From: Paramacrobiotus metropolitanus
Lineage: Eukaryota > Tardigrada > Eutardigrada > Parachela > Macrobiotidae
Assembly (NCBI RefSeq): GCF_019649055.1
Contig: NW_026570230.1
Location: forward strand, 1,426,001 to 1,490,000
Length of the DNA stretch: 64,000 nucleotides
Direction of reading: 5' to 3'
Numbering within the stretch: the stretch's first letter is position 1; each line of letters begins with the position of its first letter. The notes below the pieces were generated by a model, which had not been told where the DNA came from, made no database searches, and worked only from the letters and a program-made list of their open reading frames with translations. The translations under genes and the position numbers were made by a program. Shown one piece after another: positions 1-7,911 of the stretch.

Positions 1-200
1 ATCCAAGGTTTACCAATTGCAACTTTAAGCTGGGTGTGGAAGCGCATTTCCATTGGTGGAAGTATAATTTCTGACAAACCGACTTCCCAAGATCCATCTA
101 AATCAATTGGACGAGCTAATTGTGTAATGTAATTACCTGCTCTATTGTCAGGAAACAACTGATGTGACGCCGAACTCGGCAATGACATATAAAAACTCAT
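1..200 (-). CDS. Probable Polinton virion-associated protein, N-terminal part only
   Basis: Sixty-six residues are visible before the window ends. The start, MSFYMSLPSSAS, is followed by a PDNRAGNYITQL stretch and the motif GSWEVGLSEI. I know this pattern (a short N-terminus, then asparagine-rich 'N-x-x-x-xYxxxL' and 'WEVxLxEI') from proteins that recur in animal Polintons and in Hydra and arthropod genome annotations. They are thought to be virion components, but the exact role is not settled. The ATG overlaps the end of the integrase gene by 4 nt, as at other junctions in this array. It is cut by the window edge. Confidence 0.55.
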   Translation of the reverse strand, partial: MSFYMSLPSSASHQLFPDNRAGNYITQLARPIDLDGSWEVGLSEIILPPMEMRFHTQLKVAIGKPW

Positions 201-1213
201 TTTAAATTATCTTTATCCTCCCAAGAACCATAAGCTGGCCCGTAGCCGTACCATCGGACAAGGTACTGCTCTCGTCCTTTATGCTGTCTTGTCTTCAATA
301 TCCGTGATATTTTATGCATTGGGCGCTCCGTCATAATAAATTTCGATAATTCACTTGCATAAAATAAACCATCTACCGGCACACCATTCAAATCAGCGAC
401 TTCATATAAATACATCTTTCCCTTAGAGAAAACATTAATCACTTTAAATATTTCCTCTGTAAAATTTGTTTCATATCCTTTTTCAAACGTCAGTTTTTTC
501 TTTGCAAGTCGTACATAGTCTCCTTGTGTAAATACTGGCTTGGTCTGCCGTTCAAGTTGTTGCTCGTCAATCATTTTCTGTCGAATAATACGTGCTTCGT
601 CTATTCCAACTTCATTAGGTGCAAAGCCTGTTGTTGAGTGTACAGAGTTATTGTACGACTCAATTACATTAGGAAGCACATCAATATACCTATAGGTTTG
701 ATTCTCGGTCATGTATACATGCAAACGCTCTTTGATAGTTCGATTCAGACGCTCGACCATAGCACACTTTATATCATCATTTTTTGTAGTAAAGAAAATA
801 ACACCGTTTTCTTTGAAAAACGTCTGCACTTCCTTTCCAATAAATTCTTTTCCGTTATCGCTCTGGCAGCGATTAGGCGGTCCTTTCTCCTTGTATACAT
901 TAGTAAGTGCAGCAACTATATCTTTAGGTTTTTTGGACGCAACCGGTATTGCCCAAGCATACCGCGAAAAGCAATCGATGCACGTTAACAAGTACCGTAC
1001 CCCATCGTTCTCTTTATGAAATTTCTGCATATCTACAAGGTCGATCTGATGTTGAGCATTCACATCAACACATATAATCTTTCTTCTTTTAAATTTTGAG
1101 CGATACGGTCGGTGCTCCGTATACGTATCCTTTGACAATAGATACCTTTTCACCTGCGCCCTTGTAAATCCATATTTACTGGCTTCGTTGTACAGTCTTT
1201 CGACTCCACCCAA
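197..1213 (-). CDS. Polinton integrase (retroviral-type rve core with C-terminal chromodomain)
   Basis: A 338-residue DDE integrase that would join the linear element to host DNA. The core shows the three acidic positions of the rve family: D in QIDLVDM (about residue 58), D in CQSDNGKEF (about 118) and E in VERLNRTIKERL (about 153). These are followed by YNNSVHSTTGFAP, typical of chromodomain integrases. The C-terminus carries a chromodomain (about residues 300-338) with YLVRWYGYG and SWED, which in this class can direct insertion to particular chromatin. The N-terminal zinc-binding region is short or absent in this reading. It lies downstream of the 383-aa ORF in the same direction and overlaps the following ORF by 4 nt. 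The identification is firm. Confidence 0.93.
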   Translation of the reverse strand: MGGVERLYNEASKYGFTRAQVKRYLLSKDTYTEHRPYRSKFKRRKIICVDVNAQHQIDLVDMQKFHKENDGVRYLLTCIDCFSRYAWAIPVASKKPKDIVAALTNVYKEKGPPNRCQSDNGKEFIGKEVQTFFKENGVIFFTTKNDDIKCAMVERLNRTIKERLHVYMTENQTYRYIDVLPNVIESYNNSVHSTTGFAPNEVGIDEARIIRQKMIDEQQLERQTKPVFTQGDYVRLAKKKLTFEKGYETNFTEEIFKVINVFSKGKMYLYEVADLNGVPVDGLFYASELSKFIMTERPMHKISRILKTRQHKGREQYLVRWYGYGPAYGSWEDKDNLK

Positions 1214-1259
1214 ACTGCCTGGACTGGATGGTCCAGATATAGTTCATCCAGAGAAACCA

Positions 1260-2411
1260 TTATGCATAAGATATCCAGCCAGCGCCGCTTTGGTTATTTG
1301 TTTTCAACTTTTTTAATGGTGGTTGATTCTTCTCTGACCGTTTGGATCGTTTAACAATCTCTTCAGGTTTATGTAATATTGCTGGTACAGCTGTCTTTCT
1401 ATGCGCAATTGAGGGTGTCCTATATGTTAAAGCTTTCATAGCCGTCGGTGCGGGCAAACTGCGCTGTTCGTATGTTAAAGCTTTTCTTAAAGGTGGCGCT
1501 GTAACACTAGGTAGTTCGTATGTCAAAGCGTTCTTGGGAATTGGTGCGGTTAAGCTAGGCTGTTCATATGTCAGTGCCTGAGGTACATGCGACTGTGTAT
1601 AAACAAGCGCTGGTGCAGTATTGCTACTGAGTAACTGCGGCTGGTGGTATGTTAGCGCTTGTGCTGTTACTGCAGGCTGCAGTGATAAATTTTGCGGTAC
1701 GGCTGCTCGAGTGTGGACGGAATGCTCGTCATCGCTGTCTGGCCATTCTACTTGCGGTAGTGGCGCATTGTGAGCCAGCTCTAATGTTGGAGATGGACTG
1801 CGTTTCTCCCAGTAAGACAGTTCTGGCAACGGATTTTGATACGTGATCTGATTGAGTTGATGCGTCATATTCTCTACCGCTGGAACAGTGTTGCCAGTTC
1901 GAAAATTGCGCGGTGGTCTTGGTCTCACACGCACCGGTTTAACCACACCTTTCTTCTCTTTCGATTTGTATACGTGTTTCACAAGAGTTTTTCCCGGAAC
2001 TGGAACGTAACTTGTTATCGGTACTGGGACAGGTACGTCTTTTGTGACGTACTGAGTAATAGGATCGGATTGTATTACTATTGGTGGAGCGTCGACCTGA
2101 GCCTGGTGATCAAATGATTCGGGTTTTGGTCTGTCTATGTATTCAGTTATTGGCTGGGTGTCTACTTGTACTCCGTGGTCTTGTGTTGGCCGCGACTGGA
2201 GTGGTTTGTCCGATACTGGTAAACCCCGTTGTGGTGGTGATGGTGGTGATGCAATCGATTCCGTAGGGATTTTAGCATGCGCCATACGGTTATCATTTTG
2301 TAAATGGCGTTCAACTTCGCTACGTATTTGATAGGACTTTGTCCACGGAGTTGGACATGGTTTTATCACATTGTTGTATTCCGCTTCTGGCACAAGCACG
2401 TAAGTTTTCAT
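1260..2411 (-). CDS. Polinton proline-rich repeat protein of unknown function
   Basis: A 383-residue protein, rich in Pro, Thr and Gln and largely without predicted fold. The C-terminal half holds about six imperfect repeats of an ALTYEQPSLTAP type (about residues 255-345), seen in the DNA as repeats spaced about 60 nt apart between 1400 and 1660. Basic clusters occur near residue 150 (SKEKKGVVKPVRVRPRP) and at the end (KRSKRSEKNQPPLKKLK), which could bind nucleic acid or serve as a nuclear signal. It overlaps the upstream pX-like ORF by 4 nt. Its place between ATPase/pX and integrase suggests a virion or packaging role, which is inference from position only. I do not recognise a family. Confidence 0.6.
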   Translation of the reverse strand: MKTYVLVPEAEYNNVIKPCPTPWTKSYQIRSEVERHLQNDNRMAHAKIPTESIASPPSPPQRGLPVSDKPLQSRPTQDHGVQVDTQPITEYIDRPKPESFDHQAQVDAPPIVIQSDPITQYVTKDVPVPVPITSYVPVPGKTLVKHVYKSKEKKGVVKPVRVRPRPPRNFRTGNTVPAVENMTHQLNQITYQNPLPELSYWEKRSPSPTLELAHNAPLPQVEWPDSDDEHSVHTRAAVPQNLSLQPAVTAQALTYHQPQLLSSNTAPALVYTQSHVPQALTYEQPSLTAPIPKNALTYELPSVTAPPLRKALTYEQRSLPAPTAMKALTYRTPSIAHRKTAVPAILHKPEEIVKRSKRSEKNQPPLKKLKTNNQSGAGWISYA

Positions 2412-2728
2412 TTTGAAATAAATGTGGATAATAATGTTCCAAGGATTGGAAGCAGTGCACTTATAAAACCACCCTTTTGCTGTAAAATCTTTTGCTTTCT
2501 TTTACGTGGTATATCACGGCTGGCCAGACGCTTAATGCTTGTTGCATACTTTTTAGCTAGTGTCAGTTGCGCTTTGCTTAACCCGGTAGGATTTTTCAAC
2601 AGATTCAAACACGCCTCTTCTATTGCATGCAACTGTTTTGTCGTTGACTGTGCAAAATAATTCCTGCGCTGAAGAGGTGTCATAGCCTGCAAAGCTCTAA
2701 CTACGTCAAAAATATCAGCAGGCTTCAT
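2408..2728 (-). CDS. Polinton pX-like small basic virion protein (putative)
   Basis: A 106-residue basic protein. A helical N-terminal half is followed by PRKRKQKILQQKGG and then a hydrophobic, glycine-containing tail (FISALLPILGTLLSTFISK). Basic stretch, 'QKGG', then an apolar glycine/leucine tail is the layout of adenovirus pX/protein VI-like proteins and of the small virion proteins reported from adintoviruses and Polintons. A role in DNA condensation or membrane disruption would follow from that likeness and is not shown here. It overlaps the ATPase gene by 4 nt upstream and the Pro-rich ORF by 4 nt downstream, so the three probably share a transcript. Confidence 0.6.
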   Translation of the reverse strand: MKPADIFDVVRALQAMTPLQRRNYFAQSTTKQLHAIEEACLNLLKNPTGLSKAQLTLAKKYATSIKRLASRDIPRKRKQKILQQKGGFISALLPILGTLLSTFISK

Positions 2729-3423
2729 TGCGTGTATATGCGTCTATGTGTAAACATATGCGACTGTAATCGTAAATTGTCCGGTGTTTCTGAGCGTAAA
2801 TTAACAACTAAATAGCCAAATGGTTCCTTAATGGCCTTTCGGTATGCTTCTTCTAAGTGCTTCATTCCGAGTTGTTTTGCCAAAACACGAATTTGTTGTA
2901 GATCTCGCACAGATTTAAATAAAATTAAGTACTGAGCGTTCAGTGTTATATCGCGCATTGCTTTGCCTTGTTTGAAAAGATTTTGCGACGTAAATATTGC
3001 GGTTATATTCTTGTGGTGAACATCACGAGTAAAAAGAGTTGACGCTTTTACACTGCTTGATAATTCTTCCATTAAATCGTCTAAGATTAGCAAGGTTGGT
3101 TTATTATAATCAAAAAATCCATCATCGAAAAGTTTATTAAATTCAGAAACTAATTCTATTGATGGAGGGAATTCCTTGAACTCATTCTGCCACGTTCCGT
3201 ATGCGTAGACAATGCGCTTGGGGCACGGGTAGAAATATTTTTCTGGAGCTTTCAATAGTTCTACTATTAAAGTAGATTTCCCGGACATGGTTGGACCACT
3301 TACGTAAACCGAACACGGGGTTTTAAATCTTAAATCAAAGCGGATACGTTCCATTTCTGAGTTTCCGTTTACTTTATCGAGTATATAAACATATTGATTC
3401 AGTTTTCCCCGCTTAATGAGCAA
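2725..3423 (-). CDS. Polinton genome-packaging ATPase (FtsK/HerA, A32-like)
   Basis: A 232-residue P-loop ATPase expected to drive DNA into the capsid. Walker A is SGPTMSGKSTLI (about residues 42-53). Walker B is PTLLILDDLMEEL (about 107-119). A sensor-like asparagine follows in IFTSQNLFKQGK, which is typical of A32/Polinton ATPases. Its length fits the family. The start ATG lies 8 nt below an upstream module that also occurs before the TBP-like gene (see 3431-3507 and 5167-5244). It heads a run of 4-nt-overlapping ORFs (ATPase, pX-like, Pro-rich). Confidence 0.9.
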   Translation of the reverse strand: MLIKRGKLNQYVYILDKVNGNSEMERIRFDLRFKTPCSVYVSGPTMSGKSTLIVELLKAPEKYFYPCPKRIVYAYGTWQNEFKEFPPSIELVSEFNKLFDDGFFDYNKPTLLILDDLMEELSSSVKASTLFTRDVHHKNITAIFTSQNLFKQGKAMRDITLNAQYLILFKSVRDLQQIRVLAKQLGMKHLEEAYRKAIKEPFGYLVVNLRSETPDNLRLQSHMFTHRRIYTQ

Positions 3424-3430
3424 ATGACCA

Positions 3431-3507
3431 AAACAGCAACGAGTTCAACCTGGCCGAAGACAAGTTAAACCCGCCACAGTTTTGGGGCATGGCCCTCTTT
3501 TTTTTGG
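3431..3507 (-). promoter_or_regulatory. Repeated upstream module, copy 1 (before the packaging ATPase)
   Basis: About 77 bp that aligns with 5167-5244 at roughly 80% identity. Shared on the plus strand are CCTGGCCG(A/T)AGACAAG, then TTTGGGGCA, then GCCCTC followed by a run of T ending in GG. On the coding strand it reads as an A-run, GAGGGC, TGCCCCAAA and CTTGTC. It ends 8 nt before the ATPase ATG. The repeat is seen directly. A promoter role is inferred from its position before two separate genes. Confidence 0.6.
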
Positions 3508-3678
3508 AACAGTTTTAGAGTTATTTATCTAATAATTCCAAGCCAAAGAAAGTACAAAAATTTCTAGAAAGAAAACACAATTTTAACAACTGTTTGCATG
3601 GTAATGCTATACAGTGAACGAAGATTTAATGTCTGAAAAACGGTTAAGAAAATCTCCCAAAACAACGGCGCCAATGAT

Positions 3679-4060
3679 CTAAAAATGACAGTATAATTCT
3701 GAAAATGTAGGAGTTTTACCAAACCAATCAAACAAATCCATTTCCATATTGTCCGTGCAAGCCGGACTCTGAACGATTTGGTCCACAGAACTAAGAGAAT
3801 CGTCTGTTTGCAGCTCTTCCTTCGTAGCAGCTGCAGTGTCTTGGACCTTTTCAAACCATTCAAATAAGTCTTCACTTTCACCAACGCAGGGCGGGCTTAG
3901 AACGATTTGGTCTACCCAAGCAAGAGGGTCGTCTGTCTGCGCAGTTTCTTTGGTATCGGCTACAGTGTCCTGGACTCTTTCAAACCAATCAAATAAATCT
4001 TCATCTTCTGCAGTACACATTGGGCTAAGAACAATTTCGTCCACCCACGCCAGATGATCT
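3679..4060 (-). repeat. Three in-frame 129-nt repeats coding acidic DLFDWF modules
   Basis: The 3' part of the TBP-like gene is a tandem array with a 129-nt period. It is made of two full units, DHLAWVDEIVLSP...QTD and DPLAWVDQIVLSP...QTD, and a shortened third, DSLSSVDQIVQSP...DLFDWFGK. Each 43-residue unit carries an aromatic core in an acidic context (DLF[DE]WF). This resembles acidic activation motifs that bind Mediator, TFIID or histone acetyltransferase surfaces. The repeat structure is seen directly. Activation function is inference. Confidence 0.75.
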
Positions 4061-4983
4061 TCAGTGGTGGTATTCACCTCAGTCTTACCCGGTTCGTTTA
4101 CGCAGTCTTTCGCAGGCAAAATTTCATTGTCTAAAATTGTAATCCATTGATCCAAATCACTGTTGTCTTCCACTTTTAGTAGTTGGGATGGCTCAGTTTC
4201 GGTTGGCTCTAAATCCGTTCGGTCTGGTTGAGTTGTACTTTGTGCGCTTGGAGGTGCCGTCTTCTGCTTAACCGGTCTCGAGCTATCTGGTTCTGATGCT
4301 TGTCTCTTACGTTTCCCAGTCTTTGCTTTGGCATTGTCGACTGCCTTAGTTGTTTCGACCGGTTCAGATTCTAAAATCTCCTTATCAAAATCAGCAAACC
4401 ATTTCTCCCATTCATGCGTGTTCAACGATTTCCGATTTCTACGTGGTGGTGGTGGAGGCATTTCAGCTCCAGGAGGAGGCGGATGCGCTGGTAATGTAGC
4501 TTTGAGACGGGCAATGCATTCTTCCACAGCTTTTACTGTCTTGGCGCCCATGATCACACATTTGCCGGTACTGAAGACTTTCACTGTGGTTCCAAGATCC
4601 TCGTAACGCAATTGAACATTATCAATTCGCTCCGGTTCATACCATAGCTTGTTTGCGGATGCAAACTTAAACAGATTTATCGGAAATTCTTGCTGATGTG
4701 TAGCCATAATATTTGCGGTCTTCTTATCCAAGATGTTAGCAGAGTAACCCAAATGCGTTAAACGTGCCCGATAACGTTTGACAAGATTACGCACTTCCAG
4801 TTCATTTGATCCACCGTTAATGATCACTTTCCCAGATCTAAAGACCTGAATGTAACTTCCGTCTTTGGATGTAAGAATAACTGCATTAAAATCTTTAACA
4901 GGGCGAGAAGCTGTTGATCGAGTTATATGTCTCAAATCAAACTGGCAGTCGAACGTTAGGACAGTAATAATGTGGTGAATCAT
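3679..4983 (-). CDS. TBP-like protein with C-terminal acidic repeats, encoded by the Polinton
   Basis: A 434-residue ORF. Residues 1 to about 165 align by eye with both halves of the TATA-binding-protein saddle. Repeat 1 has FNAVIL and VFRSGKVIINGG, then RARLTHLGYSANILDKK. Repeat 2 has FPINL, WYEPE, LRYEDLG, and KVFSTGKCVIMGAK. These match the TBP signatures F-SSGK-V-TGAK, LGF-AKFLDFK, FPIRLE and YEPELFPGL. The phenylalanine before SGK/TGK, one of the DNA-kinking positions in TBP, is kept in both halves. A proline run (PPPPGAEMPPPPPR), a basic NLS-like stretch (GKRKRQ) and then about three 43-residue acidic repeats with DLFDWF follow. It would bind promoter DNA in the nucleus, recruiting Pol II machinery. 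Divergence from cellular TBP is large, so origin from a viral lineage or an old capture is open. Confidence 0.8.
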   Translation of the reverse strand: MIHHIITVLTFDCQFDLRHITRSTASRPVKDFNAVILTSKDGSYIQVFRSGKVIINGGSNELEVRNLVKRYRARLTHLGYSANILDKKTANIMATHQQEFPINLFKFASANKLWYEPERIDNVQLRYEDLGTTVKVFSTGKCVIMGAKTVKAVEECIARLKATLPAHPPPPGAEMPPPPPRRNRKSLNTHEWEKWFADFDKEILESEPVETTKAVDNAKAKTGKRKRQASEPDSSRPVKQKTAPPSAQSTTQPDRTDLEPTETEPSQLLKVEDNSDLDQWITILDNEILPAKDCVNEPGKTEVNTTTEDHLAWVDEIVLSPMCTAEDEDLFDWFERVQDTVADTKETAQTDDPLAWVDQIVLSPPCVGESEDLFEWFEKVQDTAAATKEELQTDDSLSSVDQIVQSPACTDNMEMDLFDWFGKTPTFSELYCHF

Positions 4984-5076
4984 TTTAGCAAAAGATATTC
5001 AAAACTTCGAAACAGGAAAAGTTGAAACTAAAAGATTGGTTTGGTTTCCCGAAGCTACATGTACTTTTAGCAGTAT

Positions 5077-5098
5077 TTTTCTTAAGGACTTCTGTCAC
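5077..5098 (-). promoter_or_regulatory. Conserved 22-bp upstream box, copy A (TBP-like gene)
   Basis: Plus-strand TTTTCTTAAGGACTTCTGTC(AC). This is one of four copies of the box TTTTCT(C/T)GTAGACTTCTG(T/C)CAC. It lies 94 nt before the TBP-like ATG and downstream of the copy 2 module at 5167-5244. It is the most diverged copy in its left half. Confidence 0.6.
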
Positions 5099-5166
5099 TG
5101 CAAATTGACCACTGTCCAGACAAAAAGGCGTTAAGATTTCACCCAGCAGCCAATGAGTGTATCCCA

Positions 5167-5244
5167 AAACCGCAATGCTTTCAGCCTGGCCGTAGACAAG
5201 CTAAGAGAAATGCAGATTTGGGGCAACGCCCTCTTTTTTTTTGG
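5167..5244 (-). promoter_or_regulatory. Repeated upstream module, copy 2 (before the TBP-like gene)
   Basis: This copy partners 3431-3507 at about 80% identity over about 78 bp. It shares CCTGGCCGTAGACAAG and the ATTTGGGGCA..GCCCTC plus T-run block. It lies 184-261 nt upstream of the TBP-like ATG, and box copy A lies between. The two modules make this the most elaborate upstream region in the element. Confidence 0.6.
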
Positions 5245-5325
5245 CTTTTCTATTTGTCTATACTAGATGCTGTTGTACGAATCTATTTAGTGTATATTAC
5301 CTGACAGTGAGGGAAAAAAGTGGTA

Positions 5326-7313
5326 CTGTAGCCGCTAGATGAAGTGGCTCCACAGAGTCTGGTGTACGAGAAAAGGCACGACGTATATACATACGCTGAA
5401 TTGAATAAAAAAATTGAATTTTTGCTGCATTTTTGATTTTCAGTCATTTTAACAGGTTTTTGAACCAAAATTGTGTACCTGAGCTTGATTTTATAGTGAA
5501 TAATTGCATTTCGGCTGTGGATAGTATTTGAATCAGAGCTCTAATTTGTCGAAATGGGCCGTAAGCAGCGTAGTTATACAGAGGAACAGATTCGAGCATT
5601 TCTGATCGGTTTTGCTGCCGCTGATGTGAGCGCACGGAGTTACGCAAATAACATCGGAGTTCCATGGAGAACTTTCACGCGCTGGAAAAGGTACAGCTAG
5701 ATTTTTAATTTATTATCTACTTGCGTGTTTTTGAAAGCAGCCAGTCTACCTGCAGCAGGTTGAAGAAGAACGAGCCTCTTCGAAAGCAGAAACACAAGCG
5801 AAAGCCGGAGCACTCAGACATAGAGGACGCCTTGTACGAATTTCTCCTGGCCGAACGGAAGAAGGGTCTTATTGTGACACGTCTGGAGCTGAAAAAAAGA
5901 GCGCTAGAATTAGCCCAGGCGAAAGGAGCTCCTACCTTCAAGGCTTCAGACTGTTGGCTTACTTGCTTTTTGAGGAGAAAGTGCCTGCGATATCGTGTCC
6001 CAACTCGACATGCTCGCAAGTCTGAATTCACGGAGGAAGATCTGGTAAGTTGAATTTTTTTAACATTATAAATGAGAGCTCTGACAATTTTCTAAAAAAC
6101 AGGAAGAAGAGCTGGAGTATTTTCTCCGCTTACACAATTCCATCGTTCTGGATGAAACTCCCGCTGACCGCGTATTCAATTTCGATCAGACGATGATTCG
6201 CCTTGTAGCGCCGAAACCGAAAACACTTTCTCCCATTGGAGTGAAAGAAGTAATTCTATAGCTTTTAATCAATTTATAACAAACATTTATAACAAAAGTT
6301 ATGAGAATTGTGAGAGCTCTGATATTTTATTAATTTATTGAATCTGGTTTGTTGTGCTTTTTGGGGTGCCCCTGGCCACCGGGGGGGGGGTGGTTCCTCT
6401 GGAAAGCTGACTGTGAACGGCTTTGCAGGTTACTGTTAAACAGCCTCCTGGCGAAAAAGAAGGAATAACTGTGTCTTTAACGATCCGTGCGGATGGAGGA
6501 AAATATCCTGCTGTAGTGGTGCTAAAGGGGGGAAAGAATGGGAAGCTGTCAGAAGGGATAATGAACAAGCTGAAAGTTCCTCCTAATATTTTTGTTGAGA
6601 GCTCTTACTCTACTTGGTGGACGGAGCAGATGGATCTGGACTGGATAAAGTATACATTTCCCGAAGAAAAGCAAAAGCGTGTTTTAGTTCGAGACCAGGC
6701 ACCGGTCCACAAAAAAGAACCATCGGAGCTCCTACTTAGAGAACGAAATGTCGAGCAAATCTTCGTGCCTGCTGGTCGCACAGGCGATTATCAGCCCCTT
6801 GACGTCAGCGTTAACAAAGCAATGAAGGCCTCTTTTCGTAGCGAATATCAGCTTTGGCGAGCAACTCATCATGAAGTAACAAAATCGGGATATCTGAAGA
6901 AGCCAGGGCGCCAAGACTTCCTGGATATGATCTCTCGTGCATGGCAAAGCGTAACCCCAGATCTTGTCCGTAAATCGTTTTTCGCTGCTCAGGTGCTTAA
7001 GAATGATGACCGAGATCATGATTATGAGAGCTCTGAAAATGATTATGAGAGCTCTGAAATGGATAAGGAAAATCTAGTTGATGAAAGCGATTCTGAAATG
7101 GAGATTAGTTTATTCAGTGATAGTATTTTAGAGAGTGATGGTACCTGTGAGATAGAAAACGGTTTACCAAAGTAAAAGAGTACTAAAATAAAATGAATAA
7201 AATAAACTTTACGTGTGCGCTGCCCGTTGGCGGTAAGCACCGTGCTCAATGCCCGACGAGGGGAAGGCAGCGCCCGGATCTAACAGTGGAGCCACTTCAT
7301 CTAGCGGCTACAG
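5326..7313 (+). mobile_element. Pogo-like (Tc1/mariner superfamily) DNA transposon, complete, inserted in the Polinton
   Basis: A 1988-bp element with perfect 28-bp terminal inverted repeats beginning CTGTAGCCGCTAGATGAAGT, flanked by TA on both sides (5324-5325 and 7314-7315), the pogo/mariner target duplication. It carries one plus-strand transposase gene of four exons with an AATAAA cluster just after its stop codon. Perfect ends and an open transposase point to a recent insertion. It sits between the 146-aa ORF at 7350 and the TBP-like promoter region, facing against the Polinton genes. Six copies of the palindrome AGAGCTCT are scattered along its length (see findings). Confidence 0.92.
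5554..7175 (+). CDS. Pogo-like transposase (psq HTH, CENP-B-type HTH, DDE), four exons
   Basis: Exons I infer: 5554-5690, 5741-6044, 6103-6249 and 6429-7175. All have GT-AG borders and phases that fit (2, 0, 0). The start MGRKQRSYTEEQIRAFLIG is a psq-type helix-turn-helix. Exon 2 (SDIEDALYEFLLAERKKG) fits the CENP-B/Tigger second HTH. The catalytic triad is visible as D in FNFDQT, D in VRDQAPVH and D in DYQPLDVSVNK, as in pogo/jerky families. The C-terminus is acidic and carries two DYESSE repeats produced by the AGAGCTCT sites. No in-frame stop was seen, so it may be functional. Expected role: cut-and-paste transposition at TA sites in the nucleus. Confidence 0.87.
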
Positions 7314-7349
7314 TATTTTTACTGCTTTCATGCTAACATAATAGAAGAA

Positions 7350-7790
7350 CTAATTATTTGAAATCAACTGAGAGAGAAGGTTGCACACGCTCCGAAAATT
7401 CCGATATGCAAAAGTTACTGAGCGGCCTTCGTGGTTAAATGAAACCATTCGACCAAACATGCAGTGGTATGCCAGCTTCACATCAATGACATCATCTTTG
7501 GCGTTTCGGATTACCGTATGCGTATTTCGGTCTTCTACGGAGGCTTTATCGAGTAATTTGCGGATTTCTCCATTGTTAAGCAAGATGAGGAGATTATTGA
7601 TGGCTGGTAAATCCAAAATGAAACCGCGATTCCCCGCCTCAGAGTAAGCTTCCGGAGTTGGCGAGGTGCAGCGTGCAAAAAGGGCGGTCTTTGGATCTGT
7701 ATCAAACCATACAAAACAGACTTTAGTGACTCTGTAACATTTAACCGTACCCGCCTGCGAAACGAATTCTAATTGAGGAAAATTATCCAT
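7350..7790 (-). CDS. Polinton accessory protein, 146 aa, paralogue of the ORF at 8837-9277
   Basis: No named family recognised. From about residue 55 it aligns with the 146-aa ORF at 8837-9277. Shared positions include a leading R with hydrophobics, LLD-A (KLLDKASVEDR against DLLDTAILKNR), the pair THTVI/THLIL, an acidic D-D-D patch, VTF/VRF and a closing LxxL helix. The pattern of beta strands, a helix, then strands might suit a small DNA-binding fold such as PC4/Sub1. That is only a suggestion from layout. The ATG lies 84 nt below conserved box copy B. It is the last accessory gene before the transposon insertion. Confidence 0.6.
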   Translation of the reverse strand: MDNFPQLEFVSQAGTVKCYRVTKVCFVWFDTDPKTALFARCTSPTPEAYSEAGNRGFILDLPAINNLLILLNNGEIRKLLDKASVEDRNTHTVIRNAKDDVIDVKLAYHCMFGRMVSFNHEGRSVTFAYRNFRSVCNLLSQLISNN

Positions 7791-7873
7791 TTTCTGGTAT
7801 TGATTAAGTTAATATCTAGCAATGATCATAGCTTTACAAACGAAAGTGAGCTTCCTTAACGTCTACAACATAC

Positions 7874-7895
7874 ATTTTCTGGTAGACTTCTGACC
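7874..7895 (-). promoter_or_regulatory. Conserved 22-bp upstream box, copy B (146-aa ORF at 7350)
   Basis: Plus-strand TTTTCTGGTAGACTTCTGAC, 84 nt before the ATG at 7790. The similarity extends leftward (CAACATACATTTTCT here, CAACATATACTTTCT at copy D). It lies just past the stop codon of the BIR gene. Confidence 0.6.
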
Positions 7896-7911
7896 ATACG
7901 ATGTCACCTCG

